From: Aeromicrobium wangtongii
GTDB taxonomy: Bacteria > Actinomycetota > Actinomycetes > Propionibacteriales > Nocardioidaceae
Length of the DNA: 64,000 nucleotides
Reading direction: 5' to 3'
Assembly: GCF_024584515.1 (NCBI RefSeq)
Contig: NZ_CP102173.1
Coordinates: forward strand, 1-64,000
The notes under the pieces are model-generated. The model was not told the origin of the DNA, made no database searches, and worked only from the letters and a program-made list of their open reading frames with translations. Below are positions 40,556-48,368 of the stretch, piece by piece (within the stretch, counting starts at the first letter, position 1; each line of letters begins with the position of its first letter). Made by a program: the position numbers and the translations under genes.

Positions 40556-40756
40556 TCAGGTCAGCGAGGCCTTGCGGTCACGAATCGTCCGGCGGGTCAG
40601 CAGCGCGGCGACGACCACGGCGATCACCAGGATGATGAGCATCTCGACCGGGCCCAGGAGCCCACCGAGAGCGGCTGCCACCGCCAGCACCGTCAGCAGG
40701 ATCGCCAGGTACTGCAGGCCCAGCCGAAGCCAGACATTGCGTGGTTGTCTCGTCAT
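40556..40756 (-). CDS. Small two-helix membrane protein, unknown function
   Basis: A 66-residue protein starting MTRQPRNVWLRLGLQYLAIL, with two hydrophobic segments separated by a short GGLLGPVE turn and a basic C-terminus (TRRTIRDRKASLT). ATG at 40756 is the best start, preceded by GCGGGGTCCTG. The frame is open 31 codons further upstream without support. No family recognised. Confidence 0.6.
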   Translation of the reverse strand: MTRQPRNVWLRLGLQYLAILLTVLAVAAALGGLLGPVEMLIILVIAVVVAALLTRRTIRDRKASLT

Positions 40757-40900
40757 CAGGACCCCGCCCGTGGTTCGCGTCTGTGGGTGACTTCGCCTGT
40801 CGCCGGAAGCAGTCGGTCGACCGAGGATAGAGCCGCGAGCGCCTGCCATGTGGCCGAATCCCCGCGACGCGCGCTGCCCGGGCGAGTCGCCCGCGACCCC

Positions 40901-42343
40901 TCAGGCGGTGGAGCCGGCCGGCTTGCTCTTGGCGTGTCCCTCGAAGTCCTTCGGGCTGAACTCGCCGTCCTGCAGGTGTCGTTCGATGTCCTCCAGGCTG
41001 TGGCCGGTGAGCTCGGGCAGCAGGCGCCACACGAAGATCCAGGCGGCCACGTTGAACAGGCCGTACAGCCAGAACACCTGGCCCACGCCGAAGGTGTCGA
41101 TCATCGTGAGCAGCGTCAGGGTGATCAGCAGGTTGGTGCCCCACAGGGTCGCCGACTGGGCGGCGGTGCCGGCGCCGCGCACCGCGAGCGGATAGATCTC
41201 CGAGCCGGTCAGCCAGCCCATCAGCTGCAGCCCGCCGGCGTTGAACACCATGAAGACGATCAGGCACGTGACGATGAACGGGATGTTGTCCTTGCCGGCG
41301 TGGCCGGTGACGAACAGCGTGCCGAGCACGAACAGGGCGATCGCGGCGCCGGGCACCATGATCAGCGTCAAGCGGCGGCGTCCGACCATGTCGACGATGA
41401 TCAGGCCGACGATCATCATGATCAGGTAGGTCACGCCGAGCCCGACGCTGACCCGCAGGGCCGCCGTGGTCGAGAAGCCGTTGTCGGTCAGGATCGTCGG
41501 CGCGTAGTAGATGATCATCTCGATGCCGGACAGCTGGGTGAAGGCGGCGACACCGCAGCCGACGATCAGCGCCGGACGGACCCACGCCTGACGCAGACCG
41601 CTCCAGCCGCGGTGGCTGCGCTTGGTCTCCTTCTTGCGCTTCTCCAGCTCGACGATCTCGCCCATCTCCGCAGAGATGTCGAAGCCGTCGGGGCGGACCC
41701 GCTGCAGCACCGCCTCGGCGTCGTCCGTGCGGCCCTGCTTGACCAGCCAGCGCGGGCTCTCGGGGAGGCGCAGCTGGAGGACGAGCATGATCAGGGCGGG
41801 CACCGCCGCGGCGCCGATCGAGATGCGCCAGTCGACCTTCTCGGTCGCGCCGACCACGGTGGCGATGACGATGCCGACGCCGATCGCGAGCTGGAAGCAC
41901 AGGACGAGCCGGCCGCGGATCGCGGCCGGGGCCATCTCGGCGACGTACATCGGCACGGTCTGGGTGGCGCCGCCGACCGCGAAGCCCAGCAGGACGCGCG
42001 CGGCAGCCAGCAGGATCGCACTGGGGGCGATCGAGCAGGCCAGGCTGCCGACGATGAACACCACACAGATCAGCAGGATCGTCTTGTGCCGGCCCCAGCG
42101 CTCGGACAGCACGCTGCAGGCCAGGGCGCCGACGACCGCGCCGGCCAGGATGCCGGCCGCGATCGACTGCTCCATCCCGTGGCCGGTGTCGAACTCGTCG
42201 CCGATCTGCAGCAGGGCACCGGAGATGATGCCGGTGTCGTAGCCGTACAGCAGACCGCTGACCGCGGAGACCACCGCGACCATCAGCATCAGGCCGTTGA
42301 GCATCTTCGGCTGCGCGGCGTCCTGTGTCTTGGTCTGGCTCAT
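40901..42343 (-). CDS. Sugar porter MFS transporter, arabinose:H+ symporter candidate
   Basis: A 480-residue 12-helix sugar porter. Signatures are GLLYGYDTGIISGAL, SERWGRHKTIL, PESPRWLVKQGR, GRRRLTLI and the second-half motif ending the central loop. It resembles XylE/AraE-type pentose symporters. It is divergent from the arabinose operon and shares its operator region, so L-arabinose is the likely substrate; this is inferred from context. Confidence 0.88.
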   Translation of the reverse strand: MSQTKTQDAAQPKMLNGLMLMVAVVSAVSGLLYGYDTGIISGALLQIGDEFDTGHGMEQSIAAGILAGAVVGALACSVLSERWGRHKTILLICVVFIVGSLACSIAPSAILLAAARVLLGFAVGGATQTVPMYVAEMAPAAIRGRLVLCFQLAIGVGIVIATVVGATEKVDWRISIGAAAVPALIMLVLQLRLPESPRWLVKQGRTDDAEAVLQRVRPDGFDISAEMGEIVELEKRKKETKRSHRGWSGLRQAWVRPALIVGCGVAAFTQLSGIEMIIYYAPTILTDNGFSTTAALRVSVGLGVTYLIMMIVGLIIVDMVGRRRLTLIMVPGAAIALFVLGTLFVTGHAGKDNIPFIVTCLIVFMVFNAGGLQLMGWLTGSEIYPLAVRGAGTAAQSATLWGTNLLITLTLLTMIDTFGVGQVFWLYGLFNVAAWIFVWRLLPELTGHSLEDIERHLQDGEFSPKDFEGHAKSKPAGSTA

Positions 42344-42435
42344 CGGTAACCCCCCGGTCTGGATGTGCAGGCGCCCGTACCCGCATTCGGTGCCTCCACA
42401 CCCACGATGTCGTCATCGGCCCGGCACCGCAGCGA

Positions 42436-42449
42436 TGTGAACGTTCACA
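42436..42449. promoter_or_regulatory. LacI-type operator O1 of the arabinose region
   Basis: TGTGAACGTTCACA is a perfect 14-bp palindrome with the central CG typical of LacI-family operators. It lies just upstream of the -35 box and between the two divergent units. Confidence 0.8.
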
Positions 42450-42457
42450 GGAAACGC

Positions 42458-42486
42458 TTGACAGAGCGATTGTGAACGCTCACACT
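42458..42486 (+). promoter_or_regulatory. Promoter of the arabinose operon
   Basis: -35 TTGACA (42458-42463) is perfect. A 17-base spacer leads to CACACT (42481-42486) as a weak -10 box. The second operator covers the spacer and -10. Confidence 0.55.
42471..42484. promoter_or_regulatory. LacI-type operator O2 of the arabinose region
   Basis: TGTGAACGCTCACA matches O1 except at one base (a single asymmetric C/T). It overlaps the -10 box, so bound repressor would block RNA polymerase. A third half-site TGTGAACG is at 42525-42532. Confidence 0.75.
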
Positions 42487-42494
42487 CATCGCAA

Positions 42495-42510
42495 GGTGAT
42501 CTGGATCACA
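42495..42510. promoter_or_regulatory. CRP/GlxR-like binding site
   Basis: GGTGATCTGGATCACA fits TGTGA-N6-TCACA at nine of ten positions. Its place downstream of the proposed -10 suggests repression or a second promoter. Carbon catabolite control is inferred. Confidence 0.6.
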
Positions 42511-42599
42511 CAGATCTCCTGTCGTGTGAACGGAGTCCGCCCGCCCACACAGCATCCCGGGCCAGCAGGCCTCGGGTCCGACATCACATGGAGGAAATG

Positions 42600-43610
42600 A
42601 TGTTCACAAAGGTCTTCACGGCCACCGCGGGGTTCGTCCTCGTGTGTGGGCTCGCGGCGTGCGGCAGCTCCGACAAGTCCGACGGCGACGGCGGCGGCAG
42701 CGCCGGAGGCGGCGGTGGCGACGCCATCACGATGGGCTTCGCGCAGGTCGGTGCCGAGAGCGGCTGGCGCACCGCCAACACCAAGTCGATCCAGGAGACG
42801 GCCAAGAAGGACGGCATCGACCTGAAGTTCTCCGACGCCCAGCAGAAGCAGGAGAACCAGATCAAGGCGATCCGCTCGTACATCCAGCAGAAGGTCGACG
42901 TCATCGCGTTCAGCCCGGTGGTCGAGACCGGTTGGGACGCGGTGCTGCAGGAGGCCAAGCGGGCCAAGATCCCCGTCATCCTCACGGATCGCTCGGTCGA
43001 CTCCAAGGACGACACCCTGTACGCGACGTTCCTCGGCTCGGACTTCATCGAGGAGGGCAAGAAGGCCGGCCAGTGGCTCGTCGACAACGCCGCCGACGCC
43101 GATGTCGACAAGAACGGCTCGATCAACGTCGTCGAGCTCCAGGGCACGACCGGTGCCGCGCCCGCGATCGACCGCAAGGAGGGCTTCGCGGACGCCACCT
43201 CGGGCGACGACTCGATCAAGGTGGTCGCCTCGCAGACCGGTGACTTCACCCGCGACGGCGGCAAGAAGGTCATGGAGTCGTTCCTGAAGTCGCAGAAGGA
43301 CATCGACGTCGTCTACGCCCACAACGACGACATGGGCCTCGGCGCCATCGAGGCGATCGAGGCGGCCGGCAAGAAGCCGGGCGTCGACATCAAGATCATC
43401 ACCGTCGACGCCGTCAAGGACGGGATGACCGCACTGTCCGAGGGCAAGATCAACTACATCGTCGAGTGCAACCCGTTGCTCGGTCCGCAGCTGATGGACC
43501 TGGCCAAGAAGGTCGTCGCCGGCGAGGAGGTGCCCAAGCGCGTCGTCACCGAGGAGAGCGCCTTCGACCAGGAGCAGGCCACCGCGGTCCTGGCCGACCG
43601 GAAGTACTGA
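42600..43610 (+). CDS. Sugar ABC transporter substrate-binding lipoprotein (arabinose candidate)
   Basis: A 336-residue periplasmic-binding-protein 1 type lipoprotein, related to YtfQ/AraF. The signal peptide ends at LAAC with Cys21, then a Gly/Asp-rich linker. Family segments are GWRTANTKSIQETAKK, VDVIAFSPVVETGW and YAHNDDMGLGAIEAIEAAG. ATG at 42600 is five bases after GGAGG; ATGs at 42588 and 42597 are in frame. First gene of the arabinose operon. Confidence 0.9.
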   Translation: MFTKVFTATAGFVLVCGLAACGSSDKSDGDGGGSAGGGGGDAITMGFAQVGAESGWRTANTKSIQETAKKDGIDLKFSDAQQKQENQIKAIRSYIQQKVDVIAFSPVVETGWDAVLQEAKRAKIPVILTDRSVDSKDDTLYATFLGSDFIEEGKKAGQWLVDNAADADVDKNGSINVVELQGTTGAAPAIDRKEGFADATSGDDSIKVVASQTGDFTRDGGKKVMESFLKSQKDIDVVYAHNDDMGLGAIEAIEAAGKKPGVDIKIITVDAVKDGMTALSEGKINYIVECNPLLGPQLMDLAKKVVAGEEVPKRVVTEESAFDQEQATAVLADRKY

Positions 43611-43617
43611 CCGTGAT

Positions 43618-43641
43618 CCCCGGGGGCTCGGGCCCCCGGGG
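43618..43641 (+). repeat. Intra-operon hairpin after the binding-protein gene
   Basis: Perfect 10-bp arms CCCCGGGGGC (43618-43627) and GCCCCCGGGG (43632-43641) around TCGG, eight bases after the stop codon. No T-tract follows. It probably protects the binding-protein mRNA or attenuates read-through. Confidence 0.75.
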
Positions 43642-43686
43642 CGACCGGCCGAGCCCGCACGCATGACGACCAGGAAGGAGCGGCAC

Positions 43687-45297
43687 ATGGCCGTGCAGCA
43701 CACCGCGCGCATCTCGCCGCCCGCACCCGGCGCAGAACCCGCCCGCACCTCACCGACGCCGGTCGTCGAGATGCGCGACATCACGATCGGGTTCCCCGGC
43801 GTCAAGGCCCTCGACGGCGTGGGGCTGCGGCTCCTGCCCGGTGAGGTGCACGCCGTGCTGGGCGAGAACGGCGCCGGCAAGTCCACCCTGATCAAGGCGC
43901 TCACCGGCGTCTACCCGATCGACTCGGGGACCATCGTCGTGGGCGGCACCGAGCACAGCTTCGCCGGCCCGGCCGAGAGCCAGGCCGCCGGCATCAGCAC
44001 CGTCTACCAAGAGGTCAACCTGTGCACCAACCTCACGGTCGCCGAGAACATGATGCTCGGCCGCGAGCCGAGACGTCTCGGAGGCATCGACGGGCGGGCC
44101 ATGAACCGGCACGCCGGGGAGGTGCTCCAGCGGCTCGGCGTCGACATCGACCCGCGCTCCATGCTGGGTGACCACCCCATCGCGGTGCAGCAGCTCGTCG
44201 CGATCGCCCGCGCCGTCGACATCGAGGCCCGCGTCCTGATCCTGGACGAGCCCACCTCCAGCCTGGACGCCGACGAGGTGCTGGTGCTGTTCGACGTGAT
44301 GCGGACACTGCGCGACCAGGGCGTCGCGATCCTGTTCGTGTCGCACTTCCTGGACCAGGTCTTCGAGATCTCCGACCGGATGACGGTCCTGCGCAACGGG
44401 CGGTTCATCGCCGAGCACCTGACCACCGACATCACCCAGCTCCAGCTGGTGCAGGAGATGATCGGTCGTGAGCTGGAGGTCCTCGAACGCCTCGACCGGG
44501 CTCCGGCCGAGGACGCCGTGTCGTCCGGACGCCCGCCGGTGCTCAAGGTCATCGGCCTGTCGCGCAAGGGCAGCGTCGAGGCCACCGACCTGGAGCTGTT
44601 CGAGGGCGAGGTCATCGGGGTGGCCGGGCTGCTCGGCTCGGGACGCACCGAGCTGGCGCGTGCCCTGTTCGCCGCGGACGCCCCCGATGCCGGGGAGGTC
44701 CAGATGGGCGGCCACGACACCCGGCTGAAGTCGCCTCGCCAGGCCATCGACGCCGGTCTGGCCTTCTCCAGCGAGGACCGTCGGGCCGAGGGCGTCATCG
44801 GCGACCTGAGCGTCGCCGACAACATGATCCTGGCCCTGCAGGCCAGCCGCGGGTGGCTGCGGCCCGTGCCCCCGCGCACCAAGGCCCAGCTGGTCCGGCG
44901 CTACATCGAGGCACTGGACATCCGGCCCACCGATCCCGACGCCCTGATGCGCAATCTCAGCGGTGGCAACCAGCAGAAGGTGCTGCTGGCGCGCTGGCTC
45001 ATCACCGAGCCGTCCCTGCTGATCCTGGACGAGCCGACCCGAGGCATCGACGTCGGCGCCAAGGCCCAGATCCAGCAGCTCGTGGCGCAGCTGTCCGACG
45101 ACGGCATGACGATCGTGTTCATCTCGGCCGAGCTCGAGGAGGTCGTACGACTGGCCGACCGGGTCGTCGTGATGCGTGATCGCCGCAAGATCGCCGAGCG
45201 GGTCAACGACGACCTCGCCGTCGCGGACATCCTGCGCATCATCGCCGGCGAGGCCGGACCGGCCGCGACCGAGGCGCACGGAGCCCTCCATGGCTGA
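43687..45297 (+). CDS. Sugar ABC transporter ATP-binding protein (two ATPase domains)
   Basis: A 536-residue protein with two tandem ATPase domains. Domain 1 has Walker A GENGAGKST, VYQEVNLC and ILDEPTSSLD. Domain 2 has a degenerate Walker A (GLLGSGRTELA), LSGGNQQKVLLARWL and ILDEPTRGIDVGA. This is the XylG/RbsA/AraG layout. ATG at 43687 follows AGGAAGGAG. It energises import with the two permeases that follow. Confidence 0.95.
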   Translation: MAVQHTARISPPAPGAEPARTSPTPVVEMRDITIGFPGVKALDGVGLRLLPGEVHAVLGENGAGKSTLIKALTGVYPIDSGTIVVGGTEHSFAGPAESQAAGISTVYQEVNLCTNLTVAENMMLGREPRRLGGIDGRAMNRHAGEVLQRLGVDIDPRSMLGDHPIAVQQLVAIARAVDIEARVLILDEPTSSLDADEVLVLFDVMRTLRDQGVAILFVSHFLDQVFEISDRMTVLRNGRFIAEHLTTDITQLQLVQEMIGRELEVLERLDRAPAEDAVSSGRPPVLKVIGLSRKGSVEATDLELFEGEVIGVAGLLGSGRTELARALFAADAPDAGEVQMGGHDTRLKSPRQAIDAGLAFSSEDRRAEGVIGDLSVADNMILALQASRGWLRPVPPRTKAQLVRRYIEALDIRPTDPDALMRNLSGGNQQKVLLARWLITEPSLLILDEPTRGIDVGAKAQIQQLVAQLSDDGMTIVFISAELEEVVRLADRVVVMRDRRKIAERVNDDLAVADILRIIAGEAGPAATEAHGALHG

Positions 45298-46339
45298 GTC
45301 CACGTCCACCGCGACGCGCCTGTCCGCCGTGCGCCACAGCCCTCTGGTGTGGCCGGCGGGTGCCCTCGTCGCGCTGCTGGTGGTCAACGTCGTGGCCAAT
45401 CACGACTTCCTGGCCATCCGCATGCAGGACGGACACCTGTACGGCAACCTGATCGACATCGTGCGCAACGGTGCCCCCGTCCTGCTGGTCGCCCTCGGCA
45501 TGACGTTGGTCATCGCGACGCGGGGCATCGACCTGTCCGTCGGTGCCGTCGCCGCGATCTCCGGGGCGGTCGCCTGCGTCCACATCGCCGGCTCGCCGCA
45601 GCAGTCGGCCGTCGCGACGGCCGTCGTGGCGATGTCGATGGCGCTCGGCGTGGCGGTCCTGCTCGGCGTCTGGAACGGATTCCTCGTCTCGGTGCTCGGG
45701 ATCCAGCCGATCATCGCAACACTCGTGCTGATGACCGCCGGCCGCGGCCTCGCAATGCTCATCACCGACGGACAGATCACGACGGTCAAGAACGAGACGT
45801 TCCGCGATGTCGGCACCGGCTTCTTCGCCACGGTGCCGATCGCCGTCATCATCGCGACGGCGGTCCTGATCATCACCGCGGTGCTGACCCGCCGCACCGC
45901 GCTGGGCATGCTGATCGAGGCGGTCGGCATCAACCCCGAGGCCAGCCGGCTGGCGGGTGTGCGCAGCCGCACCATCGTGTGGACGGTCTACATCTTCGCG
46001 GCCCTGTGCGCCGGCATCGCCGGGCTGATGATCGCGGCCAACACCAGCGCCGCGGACGCCAACAACGCCGGGCTGTGGATCGAGCTGGACGCCATCTTGG
46101 CCGTCGTGATCGGCGGGACGTCGCTGGCCGGTGGCCGGTTCTCGCTGACCGGCACGCTCATCGGCGCCCTGTTCATCCAGACCTTGGCCACCACGATCCC
46201 CTCGATCGGCATCCCCGCCGAGACGAACTACCTGTTCAAGGCCATCGCGGTCATCGCCGTGTGCCTGGTGCAGTCGCCCCAGGCGCGCGCGGCGCTTTCG
46301 ATGCGTCGAGGATCCGTCAGCAAGGCAGGCATGGCATGA
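45290..46339 (+). CDS. Sugar ABC transporter permease, YtfT-like
   Basis: A 349-residue membrane protein of the RbsC/AraH family, with the diagnostic GMTLVIATRGIDLSVGAVAAISGAV, GIQPIIATLVLMTAGRGLA and AVVIGGTSLAGGRFSLTGTLIGALFIQTL. The ATG overlaps the ATPase stop by eight bases; no ribosome site is obvious, so coupling is likely. Confidence 0.93.
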   Translation: MAESTSTATRLSAVRHSPLVWPAGALVALLVVNVVANHDFLAIRMQDGHLYGNLIDIVRNGAPVLLVALGMTLVIATRGIDLSVGAVAAISGAVACVHIAGSPQQSAVATAVVAMSMALGVAVLLGVWNGFLVSVLGIQPIIATLVLMTAGRGLAMLITDGQITTVKNETFRDVGTGFFATVPIAVIIATAVLIITAVLTRRTALGMLIEAVGINPEASRLAGVRSRTIVWTVYIFAALCAGIAGLMIAANTSAADANNAGLWIELDAILAVVIGGTSLAGGRFSLTGTLIGALFIQTLATTIPSIGIPAETNYLFKAIAVIAVCLVQSPQARAALSMRRGSVSKAGMA

Positions 46340-47340
46340 CCGCGACCACCGCCGGCGTCCCGTCGCTCATCGACCGCATCAAGGGCTTCAGCCCGCCCGA
46401 CCGGTACCTGCCGGTCATCGCGACGTTCGCCCTGCTGGTCGGGATGTTCGGCATCGGCTCGGCCCGGTACGAGGGATTCGCCTCCCCGCAGGTCATCGCC
46501 AACCTGTTCGTCGACAACACCTTCTTGATCGTGCTGGCGGTCGGCATGACGTTCGTGATCCTCACCGGGGGCATCGACCTGAGTGTCGGATCGGTGGTCG
46601 CGCTGTCGACGATGGTCGCGGCCTCGACGCTGCAGCACGGGTGGCACCCGCTGTTGGCCGCCGGCGCGGTCCTGCTGGTCGGCACCACGATCGGCCTGGC
46701 CCACGGCCTGGTCATCCACTACCTCGGCATCCAGCCGTTCATCGCGACCCTCGCGGGCATGTTCCTGGCGCGCGGCCTCTGCTACCTGATCAGCATCGAG
46801 TCGATCCCGATCCGCAACAGCAGCTTCTCGTCCTTCGCGAGCAAGACCGTGACCTTGCCCGGGGACGTGTACGTCACCTGGACCGCCCTGCTGGCACTGG
46901 GCGCCGTGGCGGTCGCCGCCTGGGTGCTGGCCCGCACCCGGTTCGGCCGCACCGTCTACGCGGTCGGCGGCAGCGAGGCGTCCGCGATGCTGATGGGCCT
47001 GCGCGTCGCCCGGGTCAAGGTCGGCGTCTACGTCATCAGCGGCTTCTGCTCGGCGCTGGCCGGCCTGCTGTTCTCCCTCTACATGCTCTCGGGCTACAGC
47101 CTGCACGCGATCGGCATGGAGCTCGATGCGATCGCCGCGGTCGTGATCGGCGGCACGCTGCTGACCGGCGGCCGCGGCCTGGTGATCGGCTCGCTGCTGG
47201 GCGTCCTGGTGCTCGGCTCGATCCAGACCTTCATCTCCTTCGACGGGACACTGAGCTCGTGGTGGACCAAGATCTCCATCGGCGTGCTGCTGCTGCTGTT
47301 CGTGGTGCTGCAGCGAGTGTTCACCAGGAGGCAGACATGA
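46336..47340 (+). CDS. Sugar ABC transporter permease, YjfF-like
   Basis: A 334-residue second permease of the same family: GMTFVILTGGIDLSVGSVVALS, LGIQPFIATLAGMFLARGL, YAVGGSEASAMLMGLRVARVK and VVIGGTLLTGGRG. Its ATGA overlap with the previous gene and with the LacI gene shows a tight operon. Two different permeases, as in the E. coli YtfT/YjfF system, form the channel. Confidence 0.93.
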   Translation: MTATTAGVPSLIDRIKGFSPPDRYLPVIATFALLVGMFGIGSARYEGFASPQVIANLFVDNTFLIVLAVGMTFVILTGGIDLSVGSVVALSTMVAASTLQHGWHPLLAAGAVLLVGTTIGLAHGLVIHYLGIQPFIATLAGMFLARGLCYLISIESIPIRNSSFSSFASKTVTLPGDVYVTWTALLALGAVAVAAWVLARTRFGRTVYAVGGSEASAMLMGLRVARVKVGVYVISGFCSALAGLLFSLYMLSGYSLHAIGMELDAIAAVVIGGTLLTGGRGLVIGSLLGVLVLGSIQTFISFDGTLSSWWTKISIGVLLLLFVVLQRVFTRRQT

Positions 47341-48368
47341 CGTCCAAGCGCAGTTCGGCGCCCGTGATGGCCGATGTCGCGGCGCTGGCCGGCGTCTCGT
47401 ACCAGACCGTGTCGCGGGTGATCAACGAGATGCCCAACGTCCAGCCGGCGACGCGCGATCGCGTGCTGGCCGCGATCAAGGACCTCGGCTACCGGCCCAA
47501 CACCGCGGCGCGGGCACTGGTGACCCGCCGGTCCTCGACGATCGGCATCATCAGCACCGAGTCGGGGCTGTACGGGCCCACCAGCATCCAGCGCTCGGTC
47601 GAGGAGGCGGCTCGCGAGGGCGGATACTTCGCCGGGTCCGTCGGGCTCAAGACGGTCTCGACCGATGCGCTGACCGATGCGATCGACCACCTGCTGCGCC
47701 AGGGCGTCGAGGGCATCGTGATGATCGCCGCGCAGCACGAGGCGATCGACCTGATCAAGCGACAGGACCCGGGCGTGCCGCTGGTCGTCGTCGAGGGCGA
47801 TCTGTCCCGCGCCAAGTTCGCGGTCGGGGTCGACCAGCACCGGGGCGCCTACGAGGCGACCACCCACCTGCTCGAGCTCGGCCACACCTGCATCGCGCAC
47901 GTCAGCGGCCCGCAGGACTGGACCGAGGCGGTGGCCCGCCGGCAGGGCTGGCACGACGCGATCACGGATGCAGGCCACACGCCGGGCCCGATCCTGGTCG
48001 GCGACTGGACGGCCGAGGTGGGGTTCCGGCACGGCGCGACGCTGGCCGCCGATCCCGCGGTGACCGCGATCTTCGCCGCGAACGACCAGATGGCGATCGG
48101 GATCCTGCGGGCACTGCACGAGGCCGGGCGCCGGGTGCCGGGTGACGTCAGCGTCGTCGGCTTCGACGACTCCCCGGAGGCGGGGTACCTGATCCCGCCG
48201 CTGACCACGGTCCGGCAGAACTTCGTGGAGGTCGGCCGCCGGGCGATCGCCGTCCTCACCGCAGCGATCCACCACCAGGACGAGGACCTCGAGCGGCTCA
48301 TCGCCCCCGAGCTCGTCCGCCGCGACAGCACCGCCCCGCGCAGCAGCGTCCCGGGGAGCGCGCCATGA
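47337..48368 (+). CDS. LacI-family regulator of the arabinose operon
   Basis: A 343-residue repressor. The N-terminal HTH reads VMADVAALAGVSYQTVSRVIN with the hinge helix (TAARALV). The C-terminal sugar-binding domain has GIISTESGLYGP, FAANDQMAIGILRALHEAGRRVPGDVSVVGFDD and PPLTTVRQ. It is the fifth gene of the operon it probably controls and would bind the TGTGAACG-type operators at 42436-42484. Both ends overlap neighbours by four bases. Confidence 0.93.
   Translation: MTSKRSSAPVMADVAALAGVSYQTVSRVINEMPNVQPATRDRVLAAIKDLGYRPNTAARALVTRRSSTIGIISTESGLYGPTSIQRSVEEAAREGGYFAGSVGLKTVSTDALTDAIDHLLRQGVEGIVMIAAQHEAIDLIKRQDPGVPLVVVEGDLSRAKFAVGVDQHRGAYEATTHLLELGHTCIAHVSGPQDWTEAVARRQGWHDAITDAGHTPGPILVGDWTAEVGFRHGATLAADPAVTAIFAANDQMAIGILRALHEAGRRVPGDVSVVGFDDSPEAGYLIPPLTTVRQNFVEVGRRAIAVLTAAIHHQDEDLERLIAPELVRRDSTAPRSSVPGSAP

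Noticed and set aside
43750..45399. 549-codon minus-strand frame
   Set aside because: Antisense shadow of the sugar ABC ATPase gene; no recognisable domain.
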